Source of the DNA: Choristoneura fumiferana
Lineage: Eukaryota > Arthropoda > Insecta > Lepidoptera > Tortricidae
Reading direction: 5' to 3'
Assembly: GCF_025370935.1 (NCBI RefSeq)
Contig: NC_133496.1
Span: 6,539,646-6,603,645 of the forward strand
DNA: 64,000 nucleotides
The notes under the pieces were generated by a model, which saw only the letters and a program-made list of their open reading frames with translations, ran no database searches and was not told where the DNA came from. Shown one piece after another: positions 42,293 to 51,981 of this stretch. The translations under genes and the position numbers were made by a program. The stretch's first letter is position 1. Every line of letters begins with the position of its first letter.

Positions 42293-42930
42293 AAAATATA
42301 CATAAAATGTCTTGCTATTGGTTTAGACATAATAAAATAAAACATGAAAAAAGGCATTTCATCAAATCCGTATTTTAATTTAATTTTCAAACATAAATAC
42401 GCGTTTATTACTCATTTTGTACTTTTCTATCTGCCTCTCATTCTTCCATACACAGATCCCTTTTGCATCATTACCCTTTGTCTTACATTAAGCGTCGCAT
42501 CATTAGACGTCGTATTGAATCATTGGTGTCATCGCGCCAGCAGCACATTAGTGATACGTACCAGTATCAGCGAAGACGACGGAGAAAAATCGCGGTGTGT
42601 GTTCGCACACGATCAAAGACAGAAATTATTTTTAATAAATAAATTATTAAATGGGTAAACTTGATTTGTTTCATCCCTCGTTTTAGGAGCACGCTCAACT
42701 TTACACTTACGCGCCGCAGGCTTAAGTTAGCTATGTATTATGCTTTGATCAGGTATGAAAATGAAAATGACGTGATCGAGTCCTGACGTCACACAAGACA
42801 TAGGACAATATTTATTTGTACCTGATCATGCTGTTTTGCGGCAAGGAGAGTTAGAGAGTCGGTGAAAATGACACAAGATAAATATCAGATCCGAGACGTA
42901 CCTAATGCTTCACTATATGAATAAGGTCAT
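42293..42930. other. No gene recognised
   Basis: TGATCAGGTAT (about 42736) and GTACCTGATCA (about 42817) are an inverted pair about 90 bp apart around TGACGTGATC and TGACGTCAC. This may be a small MITE. Confidence 0.45.
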
Positions 42931-42936
42931 AACCTT

Positions 42937-43541
42937 AAGCGAGCTTTGGAGAGCTCAGGGTTTCTCTACGGGACCAAATCATAAATGAGGAGATACGTAG
43001 AAGAACGACGGTCACCGACATAGCCTAGGGATTAGCTCGTTGAAATAGCATAGGACAGGCCATAGAGCAGGAGATCAGATGGCCGTTGGGGCCGAGAAGT
43101 TCTCGAATGGAGACCGTGGATCGGCAAGCGCAGCTTAGGACGTTCACCAACGAGATGGACGGATGACCTGGTTAAAGCCGCAGTTTCATGGTGAAAGTAG
43201 GCTGCTTCAAACCGAAGCAGCAGGTGGTAGGACCTTGTGCAAGGTCCGCCCGGATTGCTACCACCATCTTGCTCGCTAATCCTGCCGTGAAGCAGCAGTG
43301 CTTGCACTGTTGTGTTTCGGCGTGGAGAGTAAGACAGCCGGTGAAATTACTGGCACTTGAGGTATCCCATCTTGGGCCTCTAGGTTGGCAACGCATCTGC
43401 AATACCGCGGTGGTGATCTCTTACCATCAGGAGACCCGTTTGCTCGTTTGCCAACCAGTCGAATAAATAAAAGCAACTGGAGGTCTATGCGGGAGGCCTA
43501 TGCCCAACAGTGGACGTCCTACTACTGATATGATGATGATG
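42937..43541 (+). mobile_element. RTE retrotransposon 3' part, split by a LINE tail
   Basis: AGCTTTGGAGAGCTCAGGGT, AGGAGATACGTAGAAGAACG, AGATGGCCGTTGGGGCCGAG, CGAATGGAGACCGTGGATCG, AACGAGATGGACGGATGACC encode the RTE C-terminal tail (the DGRW.., LEWRP.., PTRWTDDL series) with frameshifts. The sequence is broken at 43219 and resumes at 43471 with AAGCAACTGGAGGTCTATGC, GAGGCCTATGCCCAACAGTG, then (ATG)n at 43530-43541. Confidence 0.92.
43220..43470 (+). mobile_element. LINE-tail/SINE element nested in the RTE copy
   Basis: Insertion of 251 bp between two AAGCA pentamers (43215-43219, 43471-43475). The uninterrupted RTE copy at 58256 reads CCGAAGCAACTGGAGGTC across this point, proving the break. 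It starts GCAGGTGGTAGGACCTTGTG and ends CCAACCAGTCGAATAAATAA. It is the same family as 42031-42292 in opposite direction. Confidence 0.92.
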
Positions 43542-43610
43542 AAGAGAAATATCTGGTCTCACTAGGTGGCCTTTTTTGTGCTGGTTTGTAGGTCAATTTA
43601 CTAAATAAAG

Positions 43611-43749
43611 GTGCAGACATACTATTGAAACGCGATACCACGACACGTTAGCACTAATCAGTCCCATATGTTTATTTAATGGTCAGTTTCAGATAGAAAC
43701 ACGCGTCGGACGACGTGGCGTGGCGTCGCGTTTTAATAGTGTGTGCGCC
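43611..43749. mobile_element. Hairpin element FB-3
   Basis: ACTATTGAAACGCGATACCA (43621-43640) is inverted at 43719-43740 as GTGGCGTCGCGTTTTAATAG followed by T. GTGCAGACAT / GTGTGTGCGC extend the arms outward. It has no coding content. Confidence 0.7.
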
Positions 43750-44039
43750 TTAAGTCGCCACATCCTGAACCGTGGAAACGCGCGCTACCTCCAATTCATC
43801 ACGAACGCATCTGCGCGTTCCCGTTATTGATGACGAACCGACAGGTGCTCCGAAACGGTAATCACAGAAAGTGACAAAAACGAAGGAGTACCTAATGAGG
43901 TAAGCATTATTTACGAGTAGACGTTGAAGGGTTTGATACTAGAAGAAAAAAAAGAATTTATTTCACCGTTCGTACCCAGGTTAATGGTAAGTAAGAGTAA
44001 TGAAATCACATCACAATTTGATAACTTAACCCCTAACCT

Positions 44040-44292
44040 AATCAACTGAAATAAGTAGAAAACCCTCTGAAATTGTCATTTCAAAGTTCATTATCTCAAA
44101 AACGGTTGAATCGACTTGAATAAGACCGAGCTAAGTACCGCAAGGAAACTCGCTTTCACATAAAAAAGTGCATCAAAATCGGTCCATCCTTTTGATAGTT
44201 TTACGATGCCACAGACTAAGACAGGCATTGGCGTCGAACTTATAATATAAGTTTGCCCCCCCCCCTTCCCTCTTTTTGCGTCTGGATTTAAA
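44040..44292 (+). repeat. Rpt-B copy with poly-C tract
   Basis: CATTATCTCAAAAACGGTTG, AAATCGGTCCATCCTTTTGA, GATGCCACAGACTAAGACAG, and TTATAATATAAGTTTGCC followed by a run of ten C (44256-44265). The family's AACACCCCTC has been expanded to poly-C. Confidence 0.7.
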
Positions 44293-44507
44293 AACAAACA
44301 CCATTTGAAAGTGGTAAAAAATCACTAAATTCTTGAAAAATATATTTCATTTCAAGTTCTCCAAAAAAAAATGGTATACTGAGATTTCTTACTTCCGGAT
44401 GATTTTTAGTTGCTTTATGTCAGTAATCATCTAAAATGCCCCCACACTGTATAAGTACATTTTTCTTAGCCGAGGGGCTCTGCTAACACGGGACATTCAT
44501 AGACACG

Positions 44508-44567
44508 GGACACTTTTGTACGGAACCCTCGGTGCGCGAGTCCGACTCGCACTTGCCCAGTTTTTAC
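44508..44567 (+). repeat. Rpt-C 3' end
   Basis: TTTTGTACGGAACCCTCGGT, GCGCGAGTCCGACTCGCACT, TGCCCAGTTTTTA is the end of the family whose best copy is 62956-63398. Confidence 0.78.
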
Positions 44568-44776
44568 TTTCCATTGGATACCTGTACAATCAATTAGTGA
44601 GTTGCACGTAATCGCCCAATAATACCGGTTATACAAGCTTGCGGCCCCAGTTGTTTGTCTGTCTGTTCATAAGTTTGCCTGATCTATGGATGGCTGGTTA
44701 GCGCCTGCGCGGACCAATGGACTGTAATTGGTCAATAAGCATAAAGCTGGCTATGGAATATTTATAGACGATTCTG

Positions 44777-44886
44777 GCCCTATACTACAAAGTGCAAAAT
44801 ACGAACTTATATTATGTACTTAATACGAGAGTGAGAGGGATTGTACGATACGAACTTCGTTTTTTGAAATTCGTAGTAGCCCCCCT
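44777..44886. mobile_element. MITE-1 copy, left arm deleted in part
   Basis: TACTTAATACGAGAGTGAGA, TACGATACGAACTTCG, GAAATTCGTAGTAGCCCCCC at the right. The left arm is reduced to GGCCCTATACTACAAAG. Confidence 0.8.
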
Positions 44887-44981
44887 GTTGTTCGCGACTT
44901 CATCCTGTGGGTGTAAATCATTGGTTAGCAAGTAAAATTCGGACATAAAAAGTTCAGAGAAAAGGCAGAACATCTTCGCAC

Positions 44982-45190
44982 AATCCATCAAATTACTTCG
45001 CAGGATGTGCAGGTTTCTTCACGATGTTTTGGAAAACATCGTGAGGAAACCTGTACACACCTGCGAAGCAATTCAATGGTGTGTGTGAACTTCCCAATCT
45101 GCACTGGGCCCGCGTGGGAACTACGGCCCAAGCCCTCTCATACTGAGAGGAGGCGTGTGCCCAGCAGTGGGACGTATATAGGCTGGGGTG
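44982..45190 (+). mobile_element. SINE-1 with inverted 5' segment
   Basis: 45031-45190 reads in SINE direction: GGAAAACATCGTGAGGAAAC, CAATGGTGTGTGTGAACTTC, GGGCCCGCGTGGGAACTACG, GTGTGCCCAGCAGTGGGACG. The preceding 44982-45030 is the same internal region in inverse (ATCAAATTACTTCGCAGGAT, GTGCAGGTTTCTTCACGATG), meeting head-to-head at CACGATGTTTTGGAAAACAT. The result is a palindrome of about 49-bp arms. Confidence 0.88.
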
Positions 45191-45335
45191 GAGGTCAAGC
45201 CACTAATACAACAGAAGTGCGTGTACTTGTAGTCTGTTGCTACGGCTATGACAAAGCAAGTAGGCTCGAGTAGTTCAGCAAATAAAAATAGTTAGAAATG
45301 TTTATGAATGATTCTAAAACCTACTGCAAAACCTG

Positions 45336-45450
45336 AGTATGCATGTATGTAAATACTTTATTGTACATAACACAAAAATAATACAAAAAGAAAACAACAA
45401 AACACAAAGAGTACAAAGGGAACTTATCCCTAAAAGGGATCTTTACGAAC
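45336..45450 (-). mobile_element. LINE-T tail
   Basis: The inverse reads TCCCTTTTAGGGATAAGTTC, CCTTTGTACTCTTTGTGTTT, then GTACAATAAAGTATTTACAT and ACATGCAT. It is the same terminus as 61480-61603. Confidence 0.8.
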
Positions 45451-45560
45451 GTAATCAACAAGACAAGTGCCACCTCTACATAGTTCATTTCATTCCTTTT
45501 CTTGCGTACCTATACCGCAAAGATTGCTATTCATTTACAATGTTTTCAAATCTCACGAAT

Positions 45561-45666
45561 CGTCTTGTCAGCCGAAAGACGTCCACTGCTGGACATAGGC
45601 CTCCCCCTAGGCTCTCCACTCAGACCGGCGCTTTCCGCATCCACCGTGCTCCCGCGATTTTATCTT
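45561..45666 (-). mobile_element. RTE, 106-bp terminal insertion with 12-bp TSD
   Basis: Perfect AATCTCACGAAT at 45549-45560 and 45667-45678. The insert reads TTGTCAGCCGAAAGACGTCC, ACTGCTGGACATAGGCCTCC, GCGCTTTCCGCATCCACCGT, the inverse of the RTE end, without a clear (ATG)n tail. Confidence 0.92.
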
Positions 45667-45731
45667 AATCTCACGAATAATCACTGAATTAAAGAAACTA
45701 AATTAAAGGGACTGAACAATATAGTTCAGTT

Positions 45732-46013
45732 GATAAGGTCATCGACATAGCTCAAAGAATTGGCAAGTTGAAGTGGCAATGGGCTGGCTATATCTACCAA
45801 AGAACCGATAGTCGGTGGAGTAAACGAGTTCTTGAGTGGAGTCCGCGTCTCGACAAACGTAGTGTAGGACGCCCTCAGGCCAGGTGGAGTGACAATTTGC
45901 GAAAAACTCCTGATAGAAGCTGGATGCGTCGAATCGAGGACAAGGTATGTGTGTATGGCGCTCGTTAGGGGGAGGCCTATGTCCAGCAGTGGACTGCTTC
46001 AGGCGAGATGATG
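45732..46013 (+). mobile_element. RTE, 282-bp insertion with 9-bp TSD
   Basis: AGTTCAGTT flanks at 45723-45731 and 46014-46022. It contains the RTE C-terminal coding tail and the terminus GGGGGAGGCCTATGTCCAGC, AGTGGACTGCTTCAGGCGAG. Confidence 0.92.
45768..45968 (+). pseudogene. RTE reverse transcriptase C-terminal tail
   Basis: One open frame reads KWQWAGYIYQRTDSRWSKRV, LEWSPRLDKRSVGRPQARWS, DNLRK, RSWMRRIEDK. It keeps the family signature W.WAG(H/Y)...D.RW...LEW.PR..KRS.GRP..RW.D. The upstream RT domain is missing, as in all the truncated copies here. The final codons deviate after a frameshift, so the normal W...R.AY.QQW end is lost. The ATG at 45768 is internal and not a true start. Confidence 0.9.
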
Positions 46014-46074
46014 AGTTCAGTTAGTCAAATGAACTATAGGTAAATCGAATCGCTCAGCTTAAAGACTGAGCAGG

Positions 46075-46210
46075 AAGTATAAAAGCAAGCATGGCCGGCC
46101 TTATGGCCCAAGCGCTGCGGGTGGCCGGCCCAACTTTGCCCAGCGCGTTAGAGCCCCGAATGACGTGATCACCCTGTGTAAACGTGTGAAACGCGTCTCC
46201 GTGACCTAGT
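46075..46210. other. GC-rich patch, unknown
   Basis: GGCCGGCC occurs in ATGGCCGGCCTTATGGCCCA and GGTGGCCGGCCCAACTTTGC, followed by CGCGTTAGAGCCCCGAATGA. It is distinctly GC-rich. No repeat family or domain was recognised. Confidence 0.35.
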
Positions 46211-48680
46211 GGGGAACTGGAGAACCAATCGTTTGCAACAAATTGTAAAACAAGAATTATCAAAGTGTCTAGGACTTGCTGAATGAAAGAGCCTCATCAA
46301 AGCTATTCTAAACATTTCTCAACTCTTTATTCCAATTAAAATTAAAATACAGCGAAGCAGTACGTAATTTACATATTTCTCCGGGACATACAATAGTAAC
46401 TGACATCCACGTCAACAGACAATTTTTCAAGTATAAAATAATTCAATTTGGCTCAACAACATTGTGTATCCAACTTTCAATGATGTTGCCCTGCTGAATA
46501 TTGTAGAAAATACGTTTAAATTTAACATAAGACATAAATAAAAGTCGGGACCCGTCCTCATAAATTGTGTATCGCATTTGATACAATAGGCGTCTTGGAA
46601 CAAGCTTATTCCCGGCCTATAGCGTTGCATAGCGATGCGTCCATATCATAAATACGGACATATCCACCCGTAAATATACGAAACAAAGCGGTACACACGT
46701 ATAAAACGAGCCTACATCTCTTAATGATATGTAGATTCCCTGCATTAGTTACATGACTGTGTTCCCAGTGAAAACATCTCGCAAACTCGACACCAAATCT
46801 CCCAACTTAACTACACATGGCAGAACACGATAACTCAAGCTGTAATACCACCACTTAGAGTCCAAATTAACGCATATCAAAAGATATTTTAAGACTTTAT
46901 AGCTTTAAATCCATTCCAACTCATTAAACAAGACATAATTTAAACGCAACCCCCTACGACATTGGAATCGCAAATGAAAACAAAAGACGTACGATCCAAC
47001 TCTAAACGACCTGCCTTCATTGAGTTACGACGTTTCACTTCTTATGCTTTCGAGTCGTGCAGTTGTAATAGCATCCGATATTGCACTCAGCCCTGTAAGT
47101 TACAGGGTCTTATTTAATGTGATTGTGAAAGGAAATTGAGACATTAGAAACCTCCGAGCGACTATTACCGTGTTCTTTTAACAAATGCACGAGGACGTAC
47201 GGAGTAAGATGTAGACTTGTGGCCGGGCATAAATAAAGGTCGGGAAGTATCGGGTATTTCAATGCTGGACCCCAGGTGGGCGGAGACCCCTCATATATCA
47301 TCAGCAACAATTATTAAATTATCTTTTTCGTTGACATTAAGTAATTGTTTCGGCTGGCCCAAGCTCCAACTGGCGCGCCGACGGCTCTTTAAATTGTCGT
47401 TTTAAGTTACTCGAATTCTTTAAAGGTATTCCCAATGGCATTTAATGCGAGTATTGTTTGTTAAACACGCGTAATTTATCGTCGATCTAAGACGTAGAAC
47501 AACTCAATTACATATTTTAATCAATTTTGTCACAACAAAAATTCCACATCAGACATTTTGTACAAAATGAAATTTTAATACCGTCCAATCTGAATTATCT
47601 AAAAAAATTACATATTGCAGAGCTAGATTGAAAGGGCATCAACTAAAATTATTACAGCATATTAATTTAGGATATCAAGATATCCAGGAATAAAATGCAG
47701 GTCTAAATTAAAATGATGTAATATTTTGAGTTGATATACCGTTTTATACCTAGGTGTGCGACATATTTAGGTAGGTATGTAATTTTGTTCATCGCCAAAA
47801 ATAACGAGGAATGCTACTTATAGATGTAGTAAAAAAAGGATTTTACACAGGCGAAGTAAAAATCAGTCTTATGTCAATGCCATAAAGAATTTGACAGGAA
47901 AAGACTTTCCTCAATTTAACTATACCTTAATTTTCTTATTTACTCGTAATGTTTAAATTGTAAGCCAACATAAATTAAAACGCTTATACTTACGTATCTC
48001 TAGTTACCATTTTTTATTCCGTTGATATAAATCGTATGTCAATAGTAATTGCTCCACTTATGGCAATAAGCAATTACAGTTCGATGTAGACTAAATCTTG
48101 TATACTTAGTTGGATCATTAATCATGTGCGCCCGTTTAAAATGAATCAAAGTGTAATTAACTGACTAATACACTTGGAGACATCAAGCGAAGGAATTGAG
48201 AGGTTCTTTACAAGCCAAATCCGAATACTATTACATTAATGGAATCCAGTGATCGACAAATAAAGTTTAGATAGCCGAAATTATTTTGTTAGTCGTAGCT
48301 TCACTTATCTTTAATTCCTTTATCTAAAGAGTAAAATTTAAAATAGAACATTGTGTTTAAACGCTCGCTAAAAAAATCTAAAAAATATATAATAATGTTA
48401 AAATTAATATCTTGGATTTTTGAAAAGTTTTCAATAAATTATTTCTATTAGTAACACTGTAATAAAAATGGTGTCGTTTTTTTTATTCATTTCCTATCTA
48501 CATATTATTAATTCAATCACTTTACTACATACTTTTACGTTCAACACTGGTGGTCACCTTGGTGGTCAAATTTTAAATTTAATTACGTTTTACAAAAAAT
48601 TACTTATGAAAAAGGGCATAAATAGTGCGCACTGGGAGCGGTGACGTTGTCCGACCACATAAAGAAGGTCACTCTGAGAG
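46211..48680. other. Long stretch without a recognised gene or repeat
   Basis: This is AT-rich with only short open frames (46427-46630, 47110-47405) lacking motifs. It is the longest repeat-poor part of the window. Confidence 0.55.
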
Positions 48681-48683
48681 CCA

Positions 48684-48872
48684 TTTCCACCTTAGAGTTG
48701 CGTTACCACCAGAAATGTGCGAGGATGTGTACGAGAAATGCGTATATCGTGAACCAATAGATTCGCTTAATTTACCTAACCTCGCACGAACACAGAAGCG
48801 TTTCTATTGGTTCATGAGAAAACACATTTTTCGCCATGCATCCTCGCACATCTCTCGTGGAAATACAGCCTA
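48684..48872. mobile_element. MITE-9 (GATGTGCGAGG family)
   Basis: GAAATGTGCGAGGATGTGTA, GTGAACCAATAGATTCGCTT, TTACCTAACCTCGCAC at the left is inverted at the right as GAAGCGTTTCTATTGGTTCA, GCATCCTCGCACATCTCTCG, TGGAAATACAGCC. The left outer end (TTTCCACCTTAGAGTTGCGT) contains a small extra insertion. An 82-codon frame across it is a by-product of the palindrome. Confidence 0.82.
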
Positions 48873-49221
48873 AGGGGCTGTAACAGCAAATTCGATAGTG
48901 TCTCTTGAGCCAGAATGCGAACTAATGTCGTCGAAATTAAATAGTTTTGTATGTGTCACGGCGGATAAGACTGCCGCTTAGACTAATTGTACAGATTAAA
49001 ACGTGGAGTAATGAAGCTTTAGCACTATCTCTATTTAATGAAACCGGTTTGTGTTTGAACACAACTGGGTTTCGGTTTGTTTGATTTTATTTTTAGTTTA
49101 TTTATTTTATTTATTTAGAAAGTACATCCACATCATGTATATTACAATTTGAGCCATGATTGTCATAATTATTGTTAGTCATATTTTTTTCTCCCACTGA
49201 AATATTACGAAATTAAAAATA

Positions 49222-49372
49222 TCAATGTATGTATGTATTTTTGTTGCCGCTATTACAACAAATACTAAAAACAGAATAAAATAAATATTTAAGGGGGGCT
49301 CCCATACAACAAACGTGTTTTTTTTGCCGTTGTTGCTCGATATTAGTAACGGCAACAGGTACATGCTTGAAA
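49222..49372 (+). repeat. Rpt-C, 3' half, first of two tandem copies
   Basis: TTTTTGTTGCCGCTATTACA, ACTAAAAACAGAATAAAATA, GGGGGGCTCCCATACAACAA, TTTTTTGCCGTTGTTGCTCG, AACGGCAACAGGTACATGC. The next copy repeats the last part about 160 bp later. Confidence 0.75.
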
Positions 49373-49419
49373 TATTCACAGAATATTAATTTTCATATTC
49401 ATTCACATTAAAAATAAAT

Positions 49420-49556
49420 AATTAAATTAAAATAAAATAAATATTGAAGGGCGCTCCCATACAGTAATCGCGTTTTTTTGCCGTTTTTGCTAATGTCTAA
49501 TGTTGTATAGGTATGGAACCTTTCGTGCGGGAGTCCGACTCGCACTTGGCCGTTTT
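49420..49556 (+). repeat. Rpt-C, 3' half, second tandem copy
   Basis: AAAATAAATATTGAAGGGCG, CTCCCATACAGTAATCGCG, TTTTTTTGCCGTTTTTGC, TGGAACCTTTCGTGCGGGAG, TCCGACTCGCACTTGGCCGT. It has the canonical 3' end. Confidence 0.8.
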
Positions 49557-50205
49557 TTTATTATTTTGCCCATGCGAAGCCGGGGCGGGTCGCTAGTTGT
49601 TTCATTCTCATTTTCTATCCACGGCTTTATCCAGGCTCATGATTATTCACCAGATGCTATCTCAATTGTCTTAATTGATACGTTTAGCACACGTGCCGCC
49701 GGCCGAGTCATTTACATGCACTATCAGATCGGGCCTTGGATTGTAGGCCGTTGTGTGTCCTAGATTTTAAAATTCCTAGGCTCGACTACATTATTAGGTA
49801 GACGTGTGTTTAAACTGGGAACAAAGTTTCTGACAAGGTGCGTGTGAAAATGTACCTAAAGGTACTTGGCTGGTCCGCTACCGAGCGTGCACTACATCTA
49901 CGTCTGTGCGACACATAAAATAATACGTATTTATGTCACACAGGCCCATCACAAACATCACAAAAATGTTTCGAATTCTCTACAAGTTCATTCTCAACTA
50001 AGGGCAAAATATTGTAGCTATCTTACATGATGTAGATCGATCATTCTACTGATTAAGCACTCACGTAAAGTTTGAAAAATAGATAATGGGCAATTAAAGT
50101 CTTATTTTTGTTAAAACTACTGTGAGACACAGATATAATTATTTAAATAAGTTACTCGGACCACGTATCAATAGTCAAGGTATGCCCAACAAGTGTCAAC
50201 CCTAT
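49557..50205. other. No gene recognised
   Basis: 49562-49602 holds an inverse Rpt-A start (TTTGCCCATGCGAAGCCGGG). The rest is unassigned. Confidence 0.5.
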
Positions 50206-50206
50206 C

Positions 50207-50418
50207 TGTATCAGTTCTTCGCAGATTTGTGCAGGTTTCCTCGCGATATTTTCCTTTACTGTAAAGCTCATGCTAAATTTCGAATGTACCTACCTAATTT
50301 CGCAGATAAAATCCGAATAACTTAGAGGTATGAATATGAGCCTGGGTTTGAACCCATGACCCAGAGCAGAGGGCTCCTTGAGAGGCCTAAGTTCAAACCA
50401 CTTGGCTACACCACTTTG
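50207..50418 (-). mobile_element. SINE-1, 5' two-thirds with tRNA head
   Basis: The inverse starts AAAGTGGTGTAGCCAAGTGG, with B box GGGTTCAAACCCAGGCTC, then CATGAGCTTTACAGTAAAGG, AAAATATCGCGAGGAAACCT, GCACAAATCTGCGAAG. The 3' tail is missing, which is unusual for a copy that keeps its 5' end. Confidence 0.85.
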
Positions 50419-50701
50419 ACAACAATTATTTTTATTATTAGTCCTGTATAGAAGCTAATCCCTACGCCGATACCAAAATGGCGTCGTTTGCGTACATCAT
50501 AAATTTGAATATTCGAACGGCGACCGATAAAATACGGCCGTATTGTGAGCCACGTCCGACAGAAAAGGAAACAAATGAAAACGAAACAAAAGAAAAGAGA
50601 CGCGATGGAAAAATCACGGATTCTGTGTCCGATTGCACAGAGCATAGTGTTAGCAGAGACGTAATTACGTACCTACTTCTATTGAATAATGTTTTTTCAT
50701 T

Positions 50702-50809
50702 GTATTTTATCGGCTAAGTTCGTATTATTTGCTTTCTCAACTAGCTTCAGTGAACTTCAGTAAGCTAGTTGAGGAAGCAAGATCAATACGAACTTTTCTG
50801 ACAAAATAC
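50702..50809. mobile_element. MITE-10, complete hairpin
   Basis: GTATTTTATCGGCTAAGTTC, GTATTATTTGCTTTCTCAAC, TAGCTT is inverted as AAGCTAGTTGAGGAAGCAAG, ATCAATACGAACTTTTCTGA, CAAAATAC. Arms are about 50 bp with almost no loop. Confidence 0.85.
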
Positions 50810-50948
50810 TAGAGCAGAACATTCACCTGTATTCTGTTATACCTATATCATATCCCGTAGGTATCTAGTTTTAAGTCGATGCGATTAACCCTTGAAGAGT
50901 TCCGTCCTGGGGTAACAATCCTACTAATATTACTTGAAATTATACTCG

Positions 50949-51066
50949 TACGGTCAAGGAGTTTAATTCATTGGCCACCATGGAACCATTTCACAGTAAA
51001 CGTCATAGTGACATCGCATTAATTAAGAAGGAAAGTCGTAATGACTTATTAAATTCCTTGACTGTA
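50949..51066. mobile_element. MITE-3, right arm partly deleted
   Basis: TACGGTCAAGGAGTTTAATT, CATTGGCCACCATGGAACC, GTCATAGTGACATCGCATTA and the end AATTCCTTGACTGTA. See 24325. Confidence 0.82.
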
Positions 51067-51085
51067 CTGTCACTAAACCTACACC

Positions 51086-51293
51086 CCACTAATATTATAA
51101 ATGCGAAAGTTTGTTAGCCTGTTTGTTTGCTACCTCTTCACGTCTAAACTGCTGAACCGATTTAGGTGTAATTCGGTAAACAGATACTTTGTGTTTCGAG
51201 GAAGGACAAAGGATAGTTTCTATCCAAAAAAAAAATAGTTCGGATAGCGATAAACGAATTCTCCGCAGACAGAATCGCTGACAACAGCTAGTA
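51086..51293 (-). repeat. Rpt-A copy
   Basis: The plus strand starts ACTAATATTATAAATGCGAA, has GTCTAAACTGCTGAACCGAT, and ends TCGCTGACAACAGCTAGTAC. The CGGGATAAAAAC block is replaced by an A-run. Confidence 0.83.
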
Positions 51294-51603
51294 CTTAGTA
51301 AATGTAAAAGCATATGATAAATCTGAGTCATTTGGCATAATGACTGAATATGCATAATTATTGTTGGTTAATTTTTTTTTTTATGGGCAGTCAATGTGTT
51401 TTCTTCTTCAAAGAATTTAGTTTAATAAATACCAGAATGTGGATGAAAAGTTGGTGTGCTAATTCATATATTAGTCCATTTCGTCAGTGACAGTGCAAAT
51501 CTGTTTATCTACCATAAGTTAACACCACGTATCTGCACTACAATGACATGTAGTCTTACAGGGGATGGTTTTAACTTCATAACAATGAATTTGGAGTAAA
51601 AAT

Positions 51604-51981
51604 TGAAAATTGGCTTAATTTATGCTATACGAGGATATCCAATGTCTGCTCAGAATTTATTTATCGCCTGCCTACGAGAATGATCTATTTCTCAGAATAA
51701 AAAACCACCCATGTCTTTCTTAAGGTCTCAAAATATCTCCATAGCAAATTACTGCTGTCTACAAAATAATCGCGCGCCCGTGGGAACTATCAATACAATT
51801 ACAACACTATACGATACAAAAATACACAATACCATACAATTTTTCAGAATAAACACTATCCTATCTACTTCTCAATATCTCAAACTATCTTCATATCAAA
51901 TTTGATCACGATCAGTTCAGGACTTTAAGCGTGAAAGAATCCAAACAAACATACTCATATTCACATTTATAATACTAGTAA
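51604..51981 (+). repeat. Rpt-A, two overlapping tandem copies
   Basis: The block TTTCTCAGAATAAAAAACCA, CATGTCTTTCTTAAGGTCTC, CCATAGCAAATTA (51688-51750) recurs as TTTTCAGAATAAACACTATC, TCTCAATATCTCAAACTATC, ATATCAAATTTGATCACGAT (51840-51915). The end CACATTTATAATACTAGTAA is canonical. Confidence 0.7.

Noticed and set aside
42037..43476. Several 66-117-codon frames on both strands
   Set aside because: All are translations of two copies of one retroposed repeat and of the interrupted RTE copy.
48625..48873. 82-codon plus-strand frame
   Set aside because: Most of it lies in the MITE-9 palindrome.
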